Origin: JBPBQZ01 sp050955105
GTDB taxonomy: Bacteria; Pseudomonadota; Gammaproteobacteria; Burkholderiales; Burkholderiaceae
Reading direction: 5' to 3'
DNA length: 49,848 bases
Assembly: GCA_050955105.1 (NCBI GenBank)
Contig: JBPBQZ010000059.1
Coordinates: 1-49,848, forward strand
Part shown: positions 1 to 8,777 of the stretch, piece by piece
How positions within the stretch are numbered: the first letter of the stretch is position 1
Layout of the letters: each line of letters starts with the position of its first letter
Notes under the pieces: model-generated
The model's input: the letters and a program-made list of their open reading frames with translations, nothing else
What the model was told of the DNA's origin: nothing
Database searches by the model: none
Translations under genes and position numbers: made by a program

Positions 1-1358
1 TCGTCGAAAATCTGGAATTTGCGCATCTTTTCCCACAACACCTTGCGGCTGATGCCCAGATACTGCGCCGTATCCTGACGGCGCCAGGCATTCGCATCCA
101 GTGCATTGATAATCTTGCTGCGCTCCGCCAGATCCCACTTACTACGGTCCACTGTATCGGCCGCCACCTCTTCGCGCACCACCGGCCGCACCTGCCGCGA
201 GCGCGTGAGAATTCGCTGAATACGGCTTGCGTCCCAGGCGCCGATTTGCCGTGCCGTCACGCCAATGCGTTCCGCCAGATTGCGCAACTCGCGGACATTA
301 CCCGGGAACCAGGTATCCGCCACCGCATCCGTCAGCCAATACGGCACATCCGGCAACTTCGCCAACTTCTCCGCTCCCACCACATGCGCCAGAAAAGCCT
401 TGAACATCGCAATCTTGTCGACCGCGCCGCGCTCCTCCAAATTTGGGATATGCAGCTCGATCACCGCCAGCCGGTAATACAGATCCGCGCGGAAAAGATC
501 CGCCTTCACCAAATCCGGCAGACTTTTATTCGTCGCCGCCACCAGCCGAAAATCGAGATGCACCGGCGTGCCTGACCCCAGGCGCGTCACCGCGCTGTCT
601 TGCAACACGCGCAGCAGCTTCACCTGTTGATAGATCGGCAAGTCACCGATTTCATCGAGAAACAGCGTGCCGCCATCCGCTTGTTCGAAATAGCCTTTAT
701 GCGCGACCACCGCACCGGTGAAGGACCCTTTCGCGTGGCCGAAGAAAAGAGATTCGAACAGGCCATCCGGAATCGCCCCGCAATTCACCGCGATGAACGG
801 GCCTTTGCCATAGCGGCTATGGCGCTCGTGCAACATCAGCGCAATGCGTTCCTTACCTACGCCGGTTTCACCGTGGATCAACACATTGGTTTCGCAATCC
901 GCGAAAGTAACTGCCTCATTGATCAAGGCTTGCATACATTCGGAATTAGCGATCAACGCCGACGACTCTTCCGTCTTCTCGCCATGCGCACGCATTTGCA
1001 GCGCGAGCTTGGTAATCATCCCGCGCAGTTCGGCACAGGTGAAATCGAGCGGGAGGATATGCGCGTATTCGGCCGGGTAGGTCGATGTGCTACGGCCGCG
1101 CGCGGTTGCGCCGACCCACACCACCGGCATGCCGTGCGCCGCTTCCCACTCGCGCGCGGAGTTGGGGCTGTCGATGACGGTGACGCTGATGATGGCGATG
1201 CTGGGTCGCGACTCGAGGCGCTCGCGTGACAAAGCCGTGCCGTCGGCACGGATTACCTCGATGTCGAAGCTGGCCATGCAACGAGCGACACGATCGACTA
1301 CGTCTGCACTGCCTTCCCAGACGTAGATGTCGAATTCTTCTAGGGTTGGGCGGGTCAT
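1..1358 (-). CDS. Sigma-54-dependent Fis-family transcriptional activator (3' end cut by window edge)
   Basis: About 452 codons are in the window and the end is missing. Order: a receiver-like domain (residues 1-115), an AAA+ sigma-54 interaction domain (about 135-360) with Walker A GETGVGKE near residue 161, the sigma-54 contact loop GSFTGA near 209 and Walker B FLDE near 232, then a Fis-type helix-turn-helix at the left edge. It should hydrolyse ATP to remodel sigma-54 RNA polymerase at promoters with distant upstream sites. The N-terminal domain seems to lack the phospho-acceptor aspartate: the strand that should end in it reads IAIISV. It may therefore be a pseudo-receiver that senses something other than phosphate, as in VpsR-like regulators. 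It lies 34 bases after tadG on the same strand, so it is probably the last gene of the tad operon. Sigma-54-type promoters occur upstream of flp and elsewhere in the window. The family call is very sure; its targets are inferred. Confidence 0.93.
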   Translation of the reverse strand, partial: MTRPTLEEFDIYVWEGSADVVDRVARCMASFDIEVIRADGTALSRERLESRPSIAIISVTVIDSPNSAREWEAAHGMPVVWVGATARGRSTSTYPAEYAHILPLDFTCAELRGMITKLALQMRAHGEKTEESSALIANSECMQALINEAVTFADCETNVLIHGETGVGKERIALMLHERHSRYGKGPFIAVNCGAIPDGLFESLFFGHAKGSFTGAVVAHKGYFEQADGGTLFLDEIGDLPIYQQVKLLRVLQDSAVTRLGSGTPVHLDFRLVAATNKSLPDLVKADLFRADLYYRLAVIELHIPNLEERGAVDKIAMFKAFLAHVVGAEKLAKLPDVPYWLTDAVADTWFPGNVRELRNLAERIGVTARQIGAWDASRIQRILTRSRQVRPVVREEVAADTVDRSKWDLAERSKIINALDANAWRRQDTAQYLGISRKVLWEKMRKFQIFD

Positions 1359-1392
1359 TTAATGCCACAGCCTACTGGTTTCATGCCGATCA

Positions 1393-3093
1393 CTACTGGA
1401 CGAGAGCCAGGTTACGGCAGTCGATGGAAATGAGATTTACGGTGCTGGTACCGATGCCTATGCCTAATGCTTGAAGAACAGGATCCAATAGACCTCCTGC
1501 CAGGCCGAGCACCGGTCCGAGCGACGTTGTTAAGCCGCTCAGTAGCGAGTTCACCACATTGCCTAGCAGAGTGCCTAGCAGTCCCAGGTTCGCGTTCAGA
1601 TTTATCCCGTTAGACACGGCATTAGGCAGCGCAGTAGCCAGCGACGTATTAATAGTCTGTGACGCGCCTACCGACATCGGTCCGATATTGACGGCGTTAC
1701 TGGTCAAGGATGCGTTGATGCCAATTCCAAGCACGTTTCCGAGAAGGGGAAGATTCAGAACCGGGGCGTCATTGGCGGCTCGGTTTGCCGAGTTACTCAT
1801 ATCTGGACAACTGAATGGCGTCGTACTATCGCCCACGCCATTGGCCAAACACACTTGGCCGACACCAGTGGTCACAGCAAAATTAGCCTGTTTCGGAGCG
1901 GCACACGAAAGCGAGTTCAACACCGCCTTTCCAGGTGCAACGTCGACATATACTGGCAGTTCGACCAAGTTGTAACTACCAAGCGTTACACCCGTTATGC
2001 CCAGATATAAGCGAACTTGGGCGGAAATCGCTGTCGTGCCCGGACCGCCGATTGCGATAACGGGCGGCTGGATCAGCGACGCTTTCAGGTTAACGGCGGC
2101 GGCAGAAAAATCCGTTACGCCTACATTTATACCGGTCCCAAGCGTGACGAAGGACTGCTTAGTCGCAACGCTCAGAGCCGCCACGCTGATTAGGTTTTCC
2201 ACGCTAAGCGAGGCGTTCAGGACAGCTTGATTGTCTGTCGTAACTACATTCAATATGTTGCCTAGCTTTATGCCAATTCCCGCCAGAGAGCCTACCGTGA
2301 GCGCAGCCAGATCTGACGACAACACGTTGGCACTTAGCTGGGCGGTGCCCGAAGCGTTTAAAGCATTCACTGCGGCCGTAACGATGGTTCCCAGCGACAC
2401 ATTGCTCGCCAACAATTGGTTGACCGTGCCGGCGCTGATGCCTAGCGAGGCAAGTGCTTGTTTAAATTGAAGAACCGTTATTTGCCCCGTCAACAAGCCT
2501 TGGTTGCCCGATTGCAGACAAATGTTTGAGCCTAACCAACCTTTTAGAATAGGAGACAGAAAAGCGCTCTGGTTCGTGCAGACCTGAATGATGTTGGTGC
2601 CAATTGAGAACGCGGCGACGGGCGTACGTGCAGCAATTGCAGTTGCTGCCATGGGGTTTGCGAGAGTAATGAACGGCAGCGCCGACGACCTGTTAACGTC
2701 CACCTTCAACGCGTTCGGCGGTGTTTTATTCGGCGTGAACGCTGGCGTATTAGCGGTAGACCAAGTGCCGCATGTCGTCGTAACGCCGCTAGCCAAAACC
2801 CCGTTACTCGTCGCCACCGACGCGGCGATCGACTTCGCATCAGAGCATTCGTCCAGCACGGAGTTGACTGTAAAATTTTGTGCTCCGGATAATGCTGCCA
2901 AGTCGGCCGCAGCGCGCGTTTCGCGATGCAAGGTGAACCAATAGCCAACGGAGGTTGCCCCAAGCAGGAGCATCACCAATACAACGAATACCAGCGTTGA
3001 GAACGTTATAGAGCCGCGGGCGCTATTTCGCCGCAACGATGCATCTATGTATCCACGATTTTGTACGACACGATTTGGACATTTTGCGGACAT
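1393..3093 (-). CDS. tadG: TadG-like Flp pilus assembly protein
   Basis: A 566-residue protein with a single N-terminal membrane segment (about residues 30-53) in the TadE/TadG style, preceded by a basic RRNSARG stretch. A long exported region rich in Gly, Leu, Asn, Thr, Ser and Val follows. TadG proteins are minor pilin-like or anchoring parts of the Tad secretion system, acting in the inner membrane and periplasm. The C-terminal 100 residues are low-complexity (repeated LLG, GLL, LG pairs) and resemble in style the repeats of the lipoprotein at 14480. It starts 2 bases after the tadE stop, so the two are translationally linked. The assignment rests on the N-terminus, size and position; the long C-terminal region is poorly conserved in this family. 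Confidence 0.85.
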   Translation of the reverse strand: MSAKCPNRVVQNRGYIDASLRRNSARGSITFSTLVFVVLVMLLLGATSVGYWFTLHRETRAAADLAALSGAQNFTVNSVLDECSDAKSIAASVATSNGVLASGVTTTCGTWSTANTPAFTPNKTPPNALKVDVNRSSALPFITLANPMAATAIAARTPVAAFSIGTNIIQVCTNQSAFLSPILKGWLGSNICLQSGNQGLLTGQITVLQFKQALASLGISAGTVNQLLASNVSLGTIVTAAVNALNASGTAQLSANVLSSDLAALTVGSLAGIGIKLGNILNVVTTDNQAVLNASLSVENLISVAALSVATKQSFVTLGTGINVGVTDFSAAAVNLKASLIQPPVIAIGGPGTTAISAQVRLYLGITGVTLGSYNLVELPVYVDVAPGKAVLNSLSCAAPKQANFAVTTGVGQVCLANGVGDSTTPFSCPDMSNSANRAANDAPVLNLPLLGNVLGIGINASLTSNAVNIGPMSVGASQTINTSLATALPNAVSNGINLNANLGLLGTLLGNVVNSLLSGLTTSLGPVLGLAGGLLDPVLQALGIGIGTSTVNLISIDCRNLALVQ

Positions 3094-3095
3094 GA

Positions 3096-3638
3096 TCAGG
3101 ATCCCGTGATCAAGGCACAGGCAGACCCATTACATTGGACCGTCGCCGAGCTCCGCAACAGCGTCGGCAAAACAAGCGTAGTACCTGGCAGCACCGGAAT
3201 AATCGGATGCGCACTCAAATCGTAGACCAGGTCCATCGACAGACACTTTATTGCGCTCGAGTAAGCGCAGGCACTTAAAACTGGCGCTGTACAAGTTCCT
3301 CCAGATGGCGCTGCACCGGTCGCGCAACATAGTGTGTTGGCGCCAATCCAGGAAGCGGCATTTTTAGCGGCAGTGCAAGCTGTGGTCACCGTAGCAGTGT
3401 TGGTCGTGACGGCGCTGTCATATGCGAGCGCCGCTCGCGCCCCCTCTTCCGCTGCCATTGTCAGCGTCTGCTGCGCAACAAAAATGAGGCTGTAACTGAC
3501 AATGCCGTAAAAAATTACGAATAAAAGTGGAAATACAATGGCGAATTCCACCGCAGCGAGGCCTCGCTGACGAGCACGGACGCGACCATCACGCGGCGTT
3601 CTGCCATTGCGCGCCATCAAAGCTGGAGCGTTATTCAT
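3096..3638 (-). CDS. tadE: TadE-like pseudopilin
   Basis: A 180-residue protein with a basic leader, then RGLAAVEFAIVFPLLFVIFYG, the TadE pattern: Gly at about 26, a hydrophobic helix, and Glu five residues after the expected CpaA cleavage point. TadE is a minor pseudopilin matured by the prepilin peptidase (12969-13481) and works with Flp and TadG. The C-terminal part has several cysteines (a Cys-Cys pair near residue 100), probably disulfide-bonded in the periplasm. It is packed between the DUF3613 gene and tadG in the same operon. Confidence 0.9.
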   Translation of the reverse strand: MNNAPALMARNGRTPRDGRVRARQRGLAAVEFAIVFPLLFVIFYGIVSYSLIFVAQQTLTMAAEEGARAALAYDSAVTTNTATVTTACTAAKNAASWIGANTLCCATGAAPSGGTCTAPVLSACAYSSAIKCLSMDLVYDLSAHPIIPVLPGTTLVLPTLLRSSATVQCNGSACALITGS

Positions 3639-3670
3639 GGATGTTCCCTCGCCATTGCTTCACGTACTGA

Positions 3671-4183
3671 TTAAGAGCCAGAGCCAGAGCCAGAGCCAGA
3701 CGACTGATCATGGATCTTCTCCTGAAAGTATTCAGGTATCGGATGTGAAAAACTATCAAGGTAGCGTTTGTACGCAGCACTAGCCGTCGCCCCCAGCATG
3801 GGCAGCCGTGGCGCCGCGACGCTACCGTCTGCTTGAGCGGTAAGCAACAACGTGGTGACGTCGCCAACCTGACGCTCGTTTAATGCACTCGGTTGCGGTG
3901 CGATGCTCTGGCGATCGGCGACAGGTATCGGCGCGCTTGGAGGCGATGGCAAGGCTGCAGCTACAGACGAAGTCGGCATCTTTGCACTTGCGCGCGCCGC
4001 AGAAGGCGACTGACCATCCATCACCTGTCCTGTCAGTGGCTGCTGCGCCTGCGCAAGTGCCGGTGAGGCGGTCAGAGCGATGGTCATCGCGATGACAATC
4101 CCGACGGAGCCGCTTGGCATCGAAGAAGCGCGCATCTCGGCGAGCTGCAAGTGACGCCGAGATTTAGTTGATGACCAGTTCAT
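3671..4183 (-). CDS. DUF3613-type exported protein of the tad locus
   Basis: A 170-residue exported protein. A signal-peptide-like segment ends at ALAQA (about residue 45), then comes a Pro/Ala/Ser-rich linker, then the conserved block VGDVTTLLLTAQ...LPMLGATASAAYKRYLDSFSHPIPEYF (about 107-155). This block is the hallmark of the DUF3613 family, known mainly from tad loci of Burkholderia relatives; its function is unknown. The C-terminus ends in a Ser-Gly run made by a hexanucleotide repeat. A ribosome site GGAG lies 9 bases before the ATG. An inner ATG at 4135 is an alternative start directly before the hydrophobic core. Confidence 0.82.
   Translation of the reverse strand: MNWSSTKSRRHLQLAEMRASSMPSGSVGIVIAMTIALTASPALAQAQQPLTGQVMDGQSPSAARASAKMPTSSVAAALPSPPSAPIPVADRQSIAPQPSALNERQVGDVTTLLLTAQADGSVAAPRLPMLGATASAAYKRYLDSFSHPIPEYFQEKIHDQSSGSGSGSGS
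3674..3700 (-). repeat. Hexanucleotide microsatellite (about 4 copies) at the end of the DUF3613 gene
   Basis: The plus strand shows AGAGCC repeated four times plus a partial copy directly before the stop codon. It codes the C-terminal (Ser-Gly)n tail. The unit is a multiple of three, so copy-number change would alter tail length without a frameshift. Confidence 0.9.
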
Positions 4184-4272
4184 TGCTGTTTCTCCGTCCC
4201 GACCTGATTGTCGGACTTGTATCGCACATAATGCTTAGGTGACTTCGGTACGTCGAACCACGATTAATCTGG

Positions 4273-5232
4273 TCAATTGGAACGTCCGAAACGGTCCAAC
4301 ATGGATTGCATGGAAAATGCGCTAGGCCCCGGATTTTGATCTCTAACCTTCATTGGCTGGGTCGCAGTCACCGGGGCGTCAGGAATCCGTTGCACGGAAG
4401 CCGAGGCCATCGGCACTCCCGCCGGCGACGAATTCCGCGCGGCGCTGGCGGCAGTCGCCGCCGGTGCGCCCTGCGGCGGGGTGCGCAGTGCAGCCTTCGG
4501 CATGCTAGCAACCGTTCGCCTGGCCGAACTGGCTTGCATCTGCACCGCCATCGCCCGCACGGTATCGCGCATGGGCAATGGGAAAAGTGCTTTGTCCATC
4601 ACAGCGGTAGCAGCCGCGTCATCACCACTTGCCATCAAATAGAGCGCGAGATTTCCGACAATCCTTTGATCGTTGGGCGCCAATTCGGCTGCCTGCGCAA
4701 GCGGCACCCTCGCGTTACTCAGGTCGCCGCTTTTCATGTACGCGAAGCCGAGGTCACTAACGAATGACGCGTTTGTCGGATCCCGTTCCACGGCATTTTG
4801 CAGAGCCGCGACAGCGCTGGGCCAACTGTTTCGTTGTGCGTCGACCAACCCGATGCCATGCCATGCCGGCGCCGCAACCTTCGTATCAATCAGGGTTTCG
4901 TAGACTGCCCGAGCTTGGTCTGGCTGCTCTGTCTTCGCCAGAGCATCGCCTCGCAACAATCGAACATCCGGCGCGGTTCCGAATTTCTTCTCAAATTCGT
5001 CGATGTGCGCCAACGATGCGAAATAGAGTCCCTGCCGCTGCATCTTTTCAATTAGCGAAAGATAAAATTCCCGGCTATCGGGAGCCACCGTCGCGTCGGC
5101 GACTTGCTGCCGCAACTCAGCGTCGTTGCGGTCGCCAAGCGAGGCGCCATAACCGTTCTTTTGACTCGCGCAACCTAACAGCCCGCACGCGATGGCCGTC
5201 AGCGCAAGACCTACCTTCGAAACGGCATTCAT
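4273..5232 (-). CDS. tadD: TadD-like TPR lipoprotein
   Basis: A 319-residue protein with a lipoprotein signal (hydrophobic stretch ending LLGC, Cys 21). Tetratricopeptide-like helices run from about residue 60 to 215 (for example the DPTNASFVSDLGFAYMKSGD block). The C-terminal 90 residues are a disordered Ala/Pro/Ser-rich tail. TadD proteins are outer-membrane lipoproteins thought to act as pilotins or scaffolds for secretin assembly in the Tad system. Its ATG overlaps the tadC stop (ATGA), showing translational coupling. The spacer 4184-4272 to the next gene shows no clear terminator. Confidence 0.9.
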   Translation of the reverse strand: MNAVSKVGLALTAIACGLLGCASQKNGYGASLGDRNDAELRQQVADATVAPDSREFYLSLIEKMQRQGLYFASLAHIDEFEKKFGTAPDVRLLRGDALAKTEQPDQARAVYETLIDTKVAAPAWHGIGLVDAQRNSWPSAVAALQNAVERDPTNASFVSDLGFAYMKSGDLSNARVPLAQAAELAPNDQRIVGNLALYLMASGDDAAATAVMDKALFPLPMRDTVRAMAVQMQASSARRTVASMPKAALRTPPQGAPAATAASAARNSSPAGVPMASASVQRIPDAPVTATQPMKVRDQNPGPSAFSMQSMLDRFGRSN

Positions 5233-6209
5233 CGATGCCCTCCCATTTGTGAGAACGCATGGATGATCGCCAGAAAGCCGGCGCCTCCAGTGATAGTCAT
5301 AAGAGCCGGCAGCAAGGTCACCACCATCACACCCGTCATTTTTACGGTCAGTTTTCCGATACGCGTTTTGAGCTCGAGCTTCCGACGTTCGCGAATCCGG
5401 TCACTAAATTGCCCCAATGGTTCCTGCACCGCCCCACCATAACGGTCGACCTGAACGATCAAACGGACGATGGAACTCATGTCTTCGTTGTCGAATACCG
5501 TCGCAAGGCGCTGTAGAGAGAGTTCCCGTGTCCGGCCGCTCGCGTACTGATTTGACGCAAGTTCCAGCTCCTGACCAAAAACTGGCAGAACATTTTTGAA
5601 TTCGTGTTCGATCAGATGCAGGCTCTGGTCGACGCTCAGCCCAACGCCCTGAAGCAACCGCAGTAGATCGATAAAAAGGGGCAGCTCGTCGTCTGCCTTG
5701 GTGCGTCGACGCGCGGCATAACGAGACATGAATAGTTTCGGCACCATATAGCCGACCGCGAAACCGCCGAAGATAACGAAAGCAGTTCTCAGGGGACTAC
5801 CGCCGTGCAAAATCAACAACGCGATAATCGGCAAGGCAATGCCGAGAGCGAAGCGCGCGACAAAAAACAGCGCCTGCCCTCTTGCGTCGTTGACACCGCA
5901 AGTGTCAAGCAAACTGCGGTCGTCGTCGGCTACCAGCTGTCGTCCGATCGTCGACCCAACCCCGCGCTCACCAATTTCAGCCAGACGATCCAATAAGCGC
6001 TGACGCAACGGCCGATCGTCCTCGACGGTACCGACGACTATGTTTTGATCGGACGGCATTAGCGATGCGGCCCGCGCTTCGAGCCTGGTTTCCAGGTTGC
6101 GTGCATGTTGTCCAAGCAATCGCCCGCGGATTAGCAGACTGCCGCCGACCAACAACATTGCCGCGGCAAGTAGACATATCGCCAGCATTCCTAAAATCTG
6201 CGAATTCAT
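5229..6209 (-). CDS. tadC: TadC inner-membrane platform protein (T2SSF family)
   Basis: 326 residues from the ATG at 6209, chosen because a G-rich ribosome site (the 8-base homopolymer) lies directly upstream and because a membrane segment then starts at residue 3. The reading frame stays open further upstream, but that part has no membrane-protein character. A T2SSF/GspF-type domain covers about residues 140-290, with hydrophobic segments at 3-25, about 115-160 and near the C-terminus. TadC pairs with TadB as the platform that couples the TadA ATPase to Flp polymerisation. It overlaps tadD by four bases. Confidence 0.93.
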   Translation of the reverse strand: MNSQILGMLAICLLAAAMLLVGGSLLIRGRLLGQHARNLETRLEARAASLMPSDQNIVVGTVEDDRPLRQRLLDRLAEIGERGVGSTIGRQLVADDDRSLLDTCGVNDARGQALFFVARFALGIALPIIALLILHGGSPLRTAFVIFGGFAVGYMVPKLFMSRYAARRRTKADDELPLFIDLLRLLQGVGLSVDQSLHLIEHEFKNVLPVFGQELELASNQYASGRTRELSLQRLATVFDNEDMSSIVRLIVQVDRYGGAVQEPLGQFSDRIRERRKLELKTRIGKLTVKMTGVMVVTLLPALMTITGGAGFLAIIHAFSQMGGHR

Positions 6210-6212
6210 GAT

Positions 6213-6220
6213 CCCCCCCC
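6213..6220 (-). repeat. Eight-base G tract (coding strand) in the tadC ribosome-binding site
   Basis: The plus strand has eight consecutive C residues four bases before the tadC start. On the transcribed strand this is G8 and it forms the Shine-Dalgarno region of tadC. Homopolymers of this length can slip during replication, which would change ribosome-site spacing rather than reading frame. Confidence 0.85.
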
Positions 6221-6255
6221 GGGCTTTGCCCCGAATGGCATGCCAGATGTGCGGT

Positions 6256-7194
6256 TCAGACCGATTTTGCCAAGCGATAAAGTAGCCATGACCCAAACAG
6301 CTGCAGACCCACCGCGCCGAACAACATCTTCTTGCCCAATGGGTCGTGCCACATTCCCATGAACATTTCATTATTGAAAATGATGATGAACAATGCGATG
6401 CCGACGGGAAGTAGCGCCAAAATCCAGGCCGATAACCGGGTTTCGGCTGATAGAGCAATTAGTTCTTCTCGCGCCTGTTGAATATCCCGCATAAAGGCCG
6501 CCATGCGCTCTAATACGAGATCGATACGTCCACCAAAACGTGCGGATACGCCGACGACGGCAGCTATCAGAAACAATTCGTCGACACGGTACACGCGCCC
6601 CACTTGGCGCAGCGCGACATCCAGTTCCACGCCAGCTTGGGTCAACTGCGCGGCACGTCGCATGATTCCGCCCAATGGCATTTCGAGCACAGGCACAACC
6701 TGCTGAAACGCCGAAGGCAAGCTCGCGCCTATCGTAACCATGCGCACCATCGTGTCTAGAAATCCAGGGAGCTGTCGGACGATCGCCATCGCGCGGCGCT
6801 CGGCTTTCCACCAAAGTCGGAACCACGTAAGTAATATAAAAAGCAGGAGTGCGGCAGCAGCAGACAGCAGGCCGCCGAAAATTAAAGCTGCCAAAACAAT
6901 CACGGCACCGAGAAGTGCAGCGGAAGTAAGGAAGCGTCGGTCCGAGCTGACGCCAGCACGCAGCAAGAGACTGCTGAGCGCTGGCACCCGGATAAAGCTC
7001 GCGTCGCGCCTTTGAGTCGGTCCCTCATCTTCGCCCAACGCGGCGGAGCTAACACTGTATCGCTCGAGTTGGGCGTCAACGAAGCGCGAAGTGGCGATAC
7101 GCCGTGATCGTGCCGCGGACTGCGCAAATAACAGGATCGCGCCAGCGAAGAGCAGCACCGCAACGCTCGCAAATCCAAGGCTCGCCGCGCTCAT
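6256..7194 (-). CDS. tadB: TadB inner-membrane platform protein (T2SSF family)
   Basis: 312 residues from the ATG at 7194, which overlaps the tadA stop (an ATG six codons upstream is also possible). A membrane helix is at residues 5-25, two more near 95-130, a cytoplasmic T2SSF domain (IVRQLPGFLDTMVRMV... through VLERMAAFMRDIQQAREELIALSAETRLSAW) and C-terminal helices. TadB and TadC form the inner-membrane base that converts TadA ATP hydrolysis into pilin extraction. It is separated from tadC by 46 bases. Confidence 0.93.
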   Translation of the reverse strand: MSAASLGFASVAVLLFAGAILLFAQSAARSRRIATSRFVDAQLERYSVSSAALGEDEGPTQRRDASFIRVPALSSLLLRAGVSSDRRFLTSAALLGAVIVLAALIFGGLLSAAAALLLFILLTWFRLWWKAERRAMAIVRQLPGFLDTMVRMVTIGASLPSAFQQVVPVLEMPLGGIMRRAAQLTQAGVELDVALRQVGRVYRVDELFLIAAVVGVSARFGGRIDLVLERMAAFMRDIQQAREELIALSAETRLSAWILALLPVGIALFIIIFNNEMFMGMWHDPLGKKMLFGAVGLQLFGSWLLYRLAKSV

Positions 7195-8669
7195 GGGCGC
7201 CTCCCGAACCATCCCCCACGCGAACCAGAACCGTCGGCAGCCGGGCCTGCTGGCGCATTGCCCGGAGAGACCGGTGCGACAGATGGCCCGACCGCCTTCT
7301 TCGAAGCACCAAGAAATCCTGGTACAGCGCCAGAACCCGAGCGCAATTGATCACGGAAGCGCAACAATTTAGGCGAATGAGGATTGATACCCAACGATAC
7401 CCAACGATCACCGTCCTCGCCATTCGGTCCGGGAACCGATTCGTGGCGATACAGCTCTTGCGTAGTGATCATGTTGTCACCGATACCTGTCACCTCGGTG
7501 ATCGACAAGATCCGTCGCTTGCCATTAGACAGTCGGCCGATTTGAACAATGAAATCGAGAGCGCTGGCAATTTGCCGGCGCAGGCTGTTTTCGCTGCCGT
7601 TGAAGCCCGCGAAACCCGCCAACATTTCGAGACGGTATAAACATTCACGCGGATTGTTAGCGTGTACTGTCGCCATCGATCCATCGTGCCCGGTATTCAT
7701 TGCCTGCAACATTTCTAATACTTCGGCACCCCGTACTTCGCCGACCACGATACGGTCGGGCCGCATCCGCAAACTATTGCGTACGAGGTCGCGAATCGCT
7801 ACCGCACCCGTGCCTTCAAAGCTGCCCTGACGACTCTCAAGGCGCACCACGTGAGGATGATTCAACGAAAGCTCAGCAGTATCCTCGACCGTAATCATTC
7901 GTTCACTCTCGTGCACGAAGTTGGCCAAGGCGTTGAGCAAAGATGTTTTACCAGAGCTGGTACCGCCAGATATCAAGATATTGCAGCGCGCGGCGACCGC
8001 TGCCTGCAAGAGTCGATAAATCTCTTCATCGAAGCTGCCGAGTGCAAGCAGTTCAGCCGGCGTCAACGGATCCTTACGGAACTTCCGAATCGACACCATG
8101 GGCCCATCAACCGCTAGCGGCTCAATTACGACGTTTAAACGGCCGCCATCGGGCAGCCGTGCATCGACCATCGGATTACTCTCATCCAGTCGACGACCAA
8201 GCGGTGCGAGCACCCGTCGCACAATGCGCAGTAAATGATTATTGTCGGTGAAGCGAAGAATTTCCTTACGCAAGATCCCTTTGCGCGAAACGAAGACGCT
8301 GTTGAAGCCGTTGATCAGGATGTCTTCGACGTCTGGATCAGCCAGTAGATCTTCTAACGGACCCAGACCGGCTAACTCCTTGGTTAACGCATCGCTAACG
8401 AGCCTCATCTCCGTTTCGTTAATCGGAATGCGGCGCAGACGCACAAATGCATCGACCTCGAGATCGACGAATTGCTGAATCGCCTTGCGCGACCAACGGC
8501 CGAACTCGGTACCAAGTTCTTCGATGCGGCCGATCAGATGTTCATGCACCGCGGACTTAATGTCCTGAAATCGCTGCGAATGCGCAAAGGCCTGTGGCCC
8601 TTCTTCGGCGAACTCAATCGAATTTGCCATCTCAAATTTCCCTGTCGACTCGGGCACTGAATGTGTCAT
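7191..8669 (-). CDS. tadA: TadA/CpaF-type pilus assembly ATPase
   Basis: A 492-residue secretion ATPase of the type II/IV family. Visible motifs are Walker A GGTSSGKTS (235-243), the aspartate box around ITVEDTAEL (259-267), Walker B RIVVGEVRG (306-314) and the histidine box GSMATVHANN (330-339). The N-terminal all-alpha CpaF domain (GPLEDLLADPDVEDILING) is also present. As a cytoplasmic hexamer it powers Flp pilus extension (and probably retraction). The C-terminal 50 residues are a Pro/Gly/Ala tail without motifs. An inner ATG at 8630 with AGGGAAA upstream is an alternative start. Confidence 0.97.
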   Translation of the reverse strand: MTHSVPESTGKFEMANSIEFAEEGPQAFAHSQRFQDIKSAVHEHLIGRIEELGTEFGRWSRKAIQQFVDLEVDAFVRLRRIPINETEMRLVSDALTKELAGLGPLEDLLADPDVEDILINGFNSVFVSRKGILRKEILRFTDNNHLLRIVRRVLAPLGRRLDESNPMVDARLPDGGRLNVVIEPLAVDGPMVSIRKFRKDPLTPAELLALGSFDEEIYRLLQAAVAARCNILISGGTSSGKTSLLNALANFVHESERMITVEDTAELSLNHPHVVRLESRQGSFEGTGAVAIRDLVRNSLRMRPDRIVVGEVRGAEVLEMLQAMNTGHDGSMATVHANNPRECLYRLEMLAGFAGFNGSENSLRRQIASALDFIVQIGRLSNGKRRILSITEVTGIGDNMITTQELYRHESVPGPNGEDGDRWVSLGINPHSPKLLRFRDQLRSGSGAVPGFLGASKKAVGPSVAPVSPGNAPAGPAADGSGSRGGWFGRRP

Positions 8670-8777
8670 TCGCTACCGGTCCCGCCCCGGAACGCGGCTG
8701 TCCTGCCTAATGGCAGCCCTCTTTCGCAACGTCTATCTCAAATCTTGAATCTTTAGCGCATAGCCAACGCGATCGGC

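Noticed and set aside
246..1229. Plus-strand frames in the first 1.3 kb
   Set aside because: They are antisense to the sigma-54 activator, which has clear AAA+ motifs on the minus strand.
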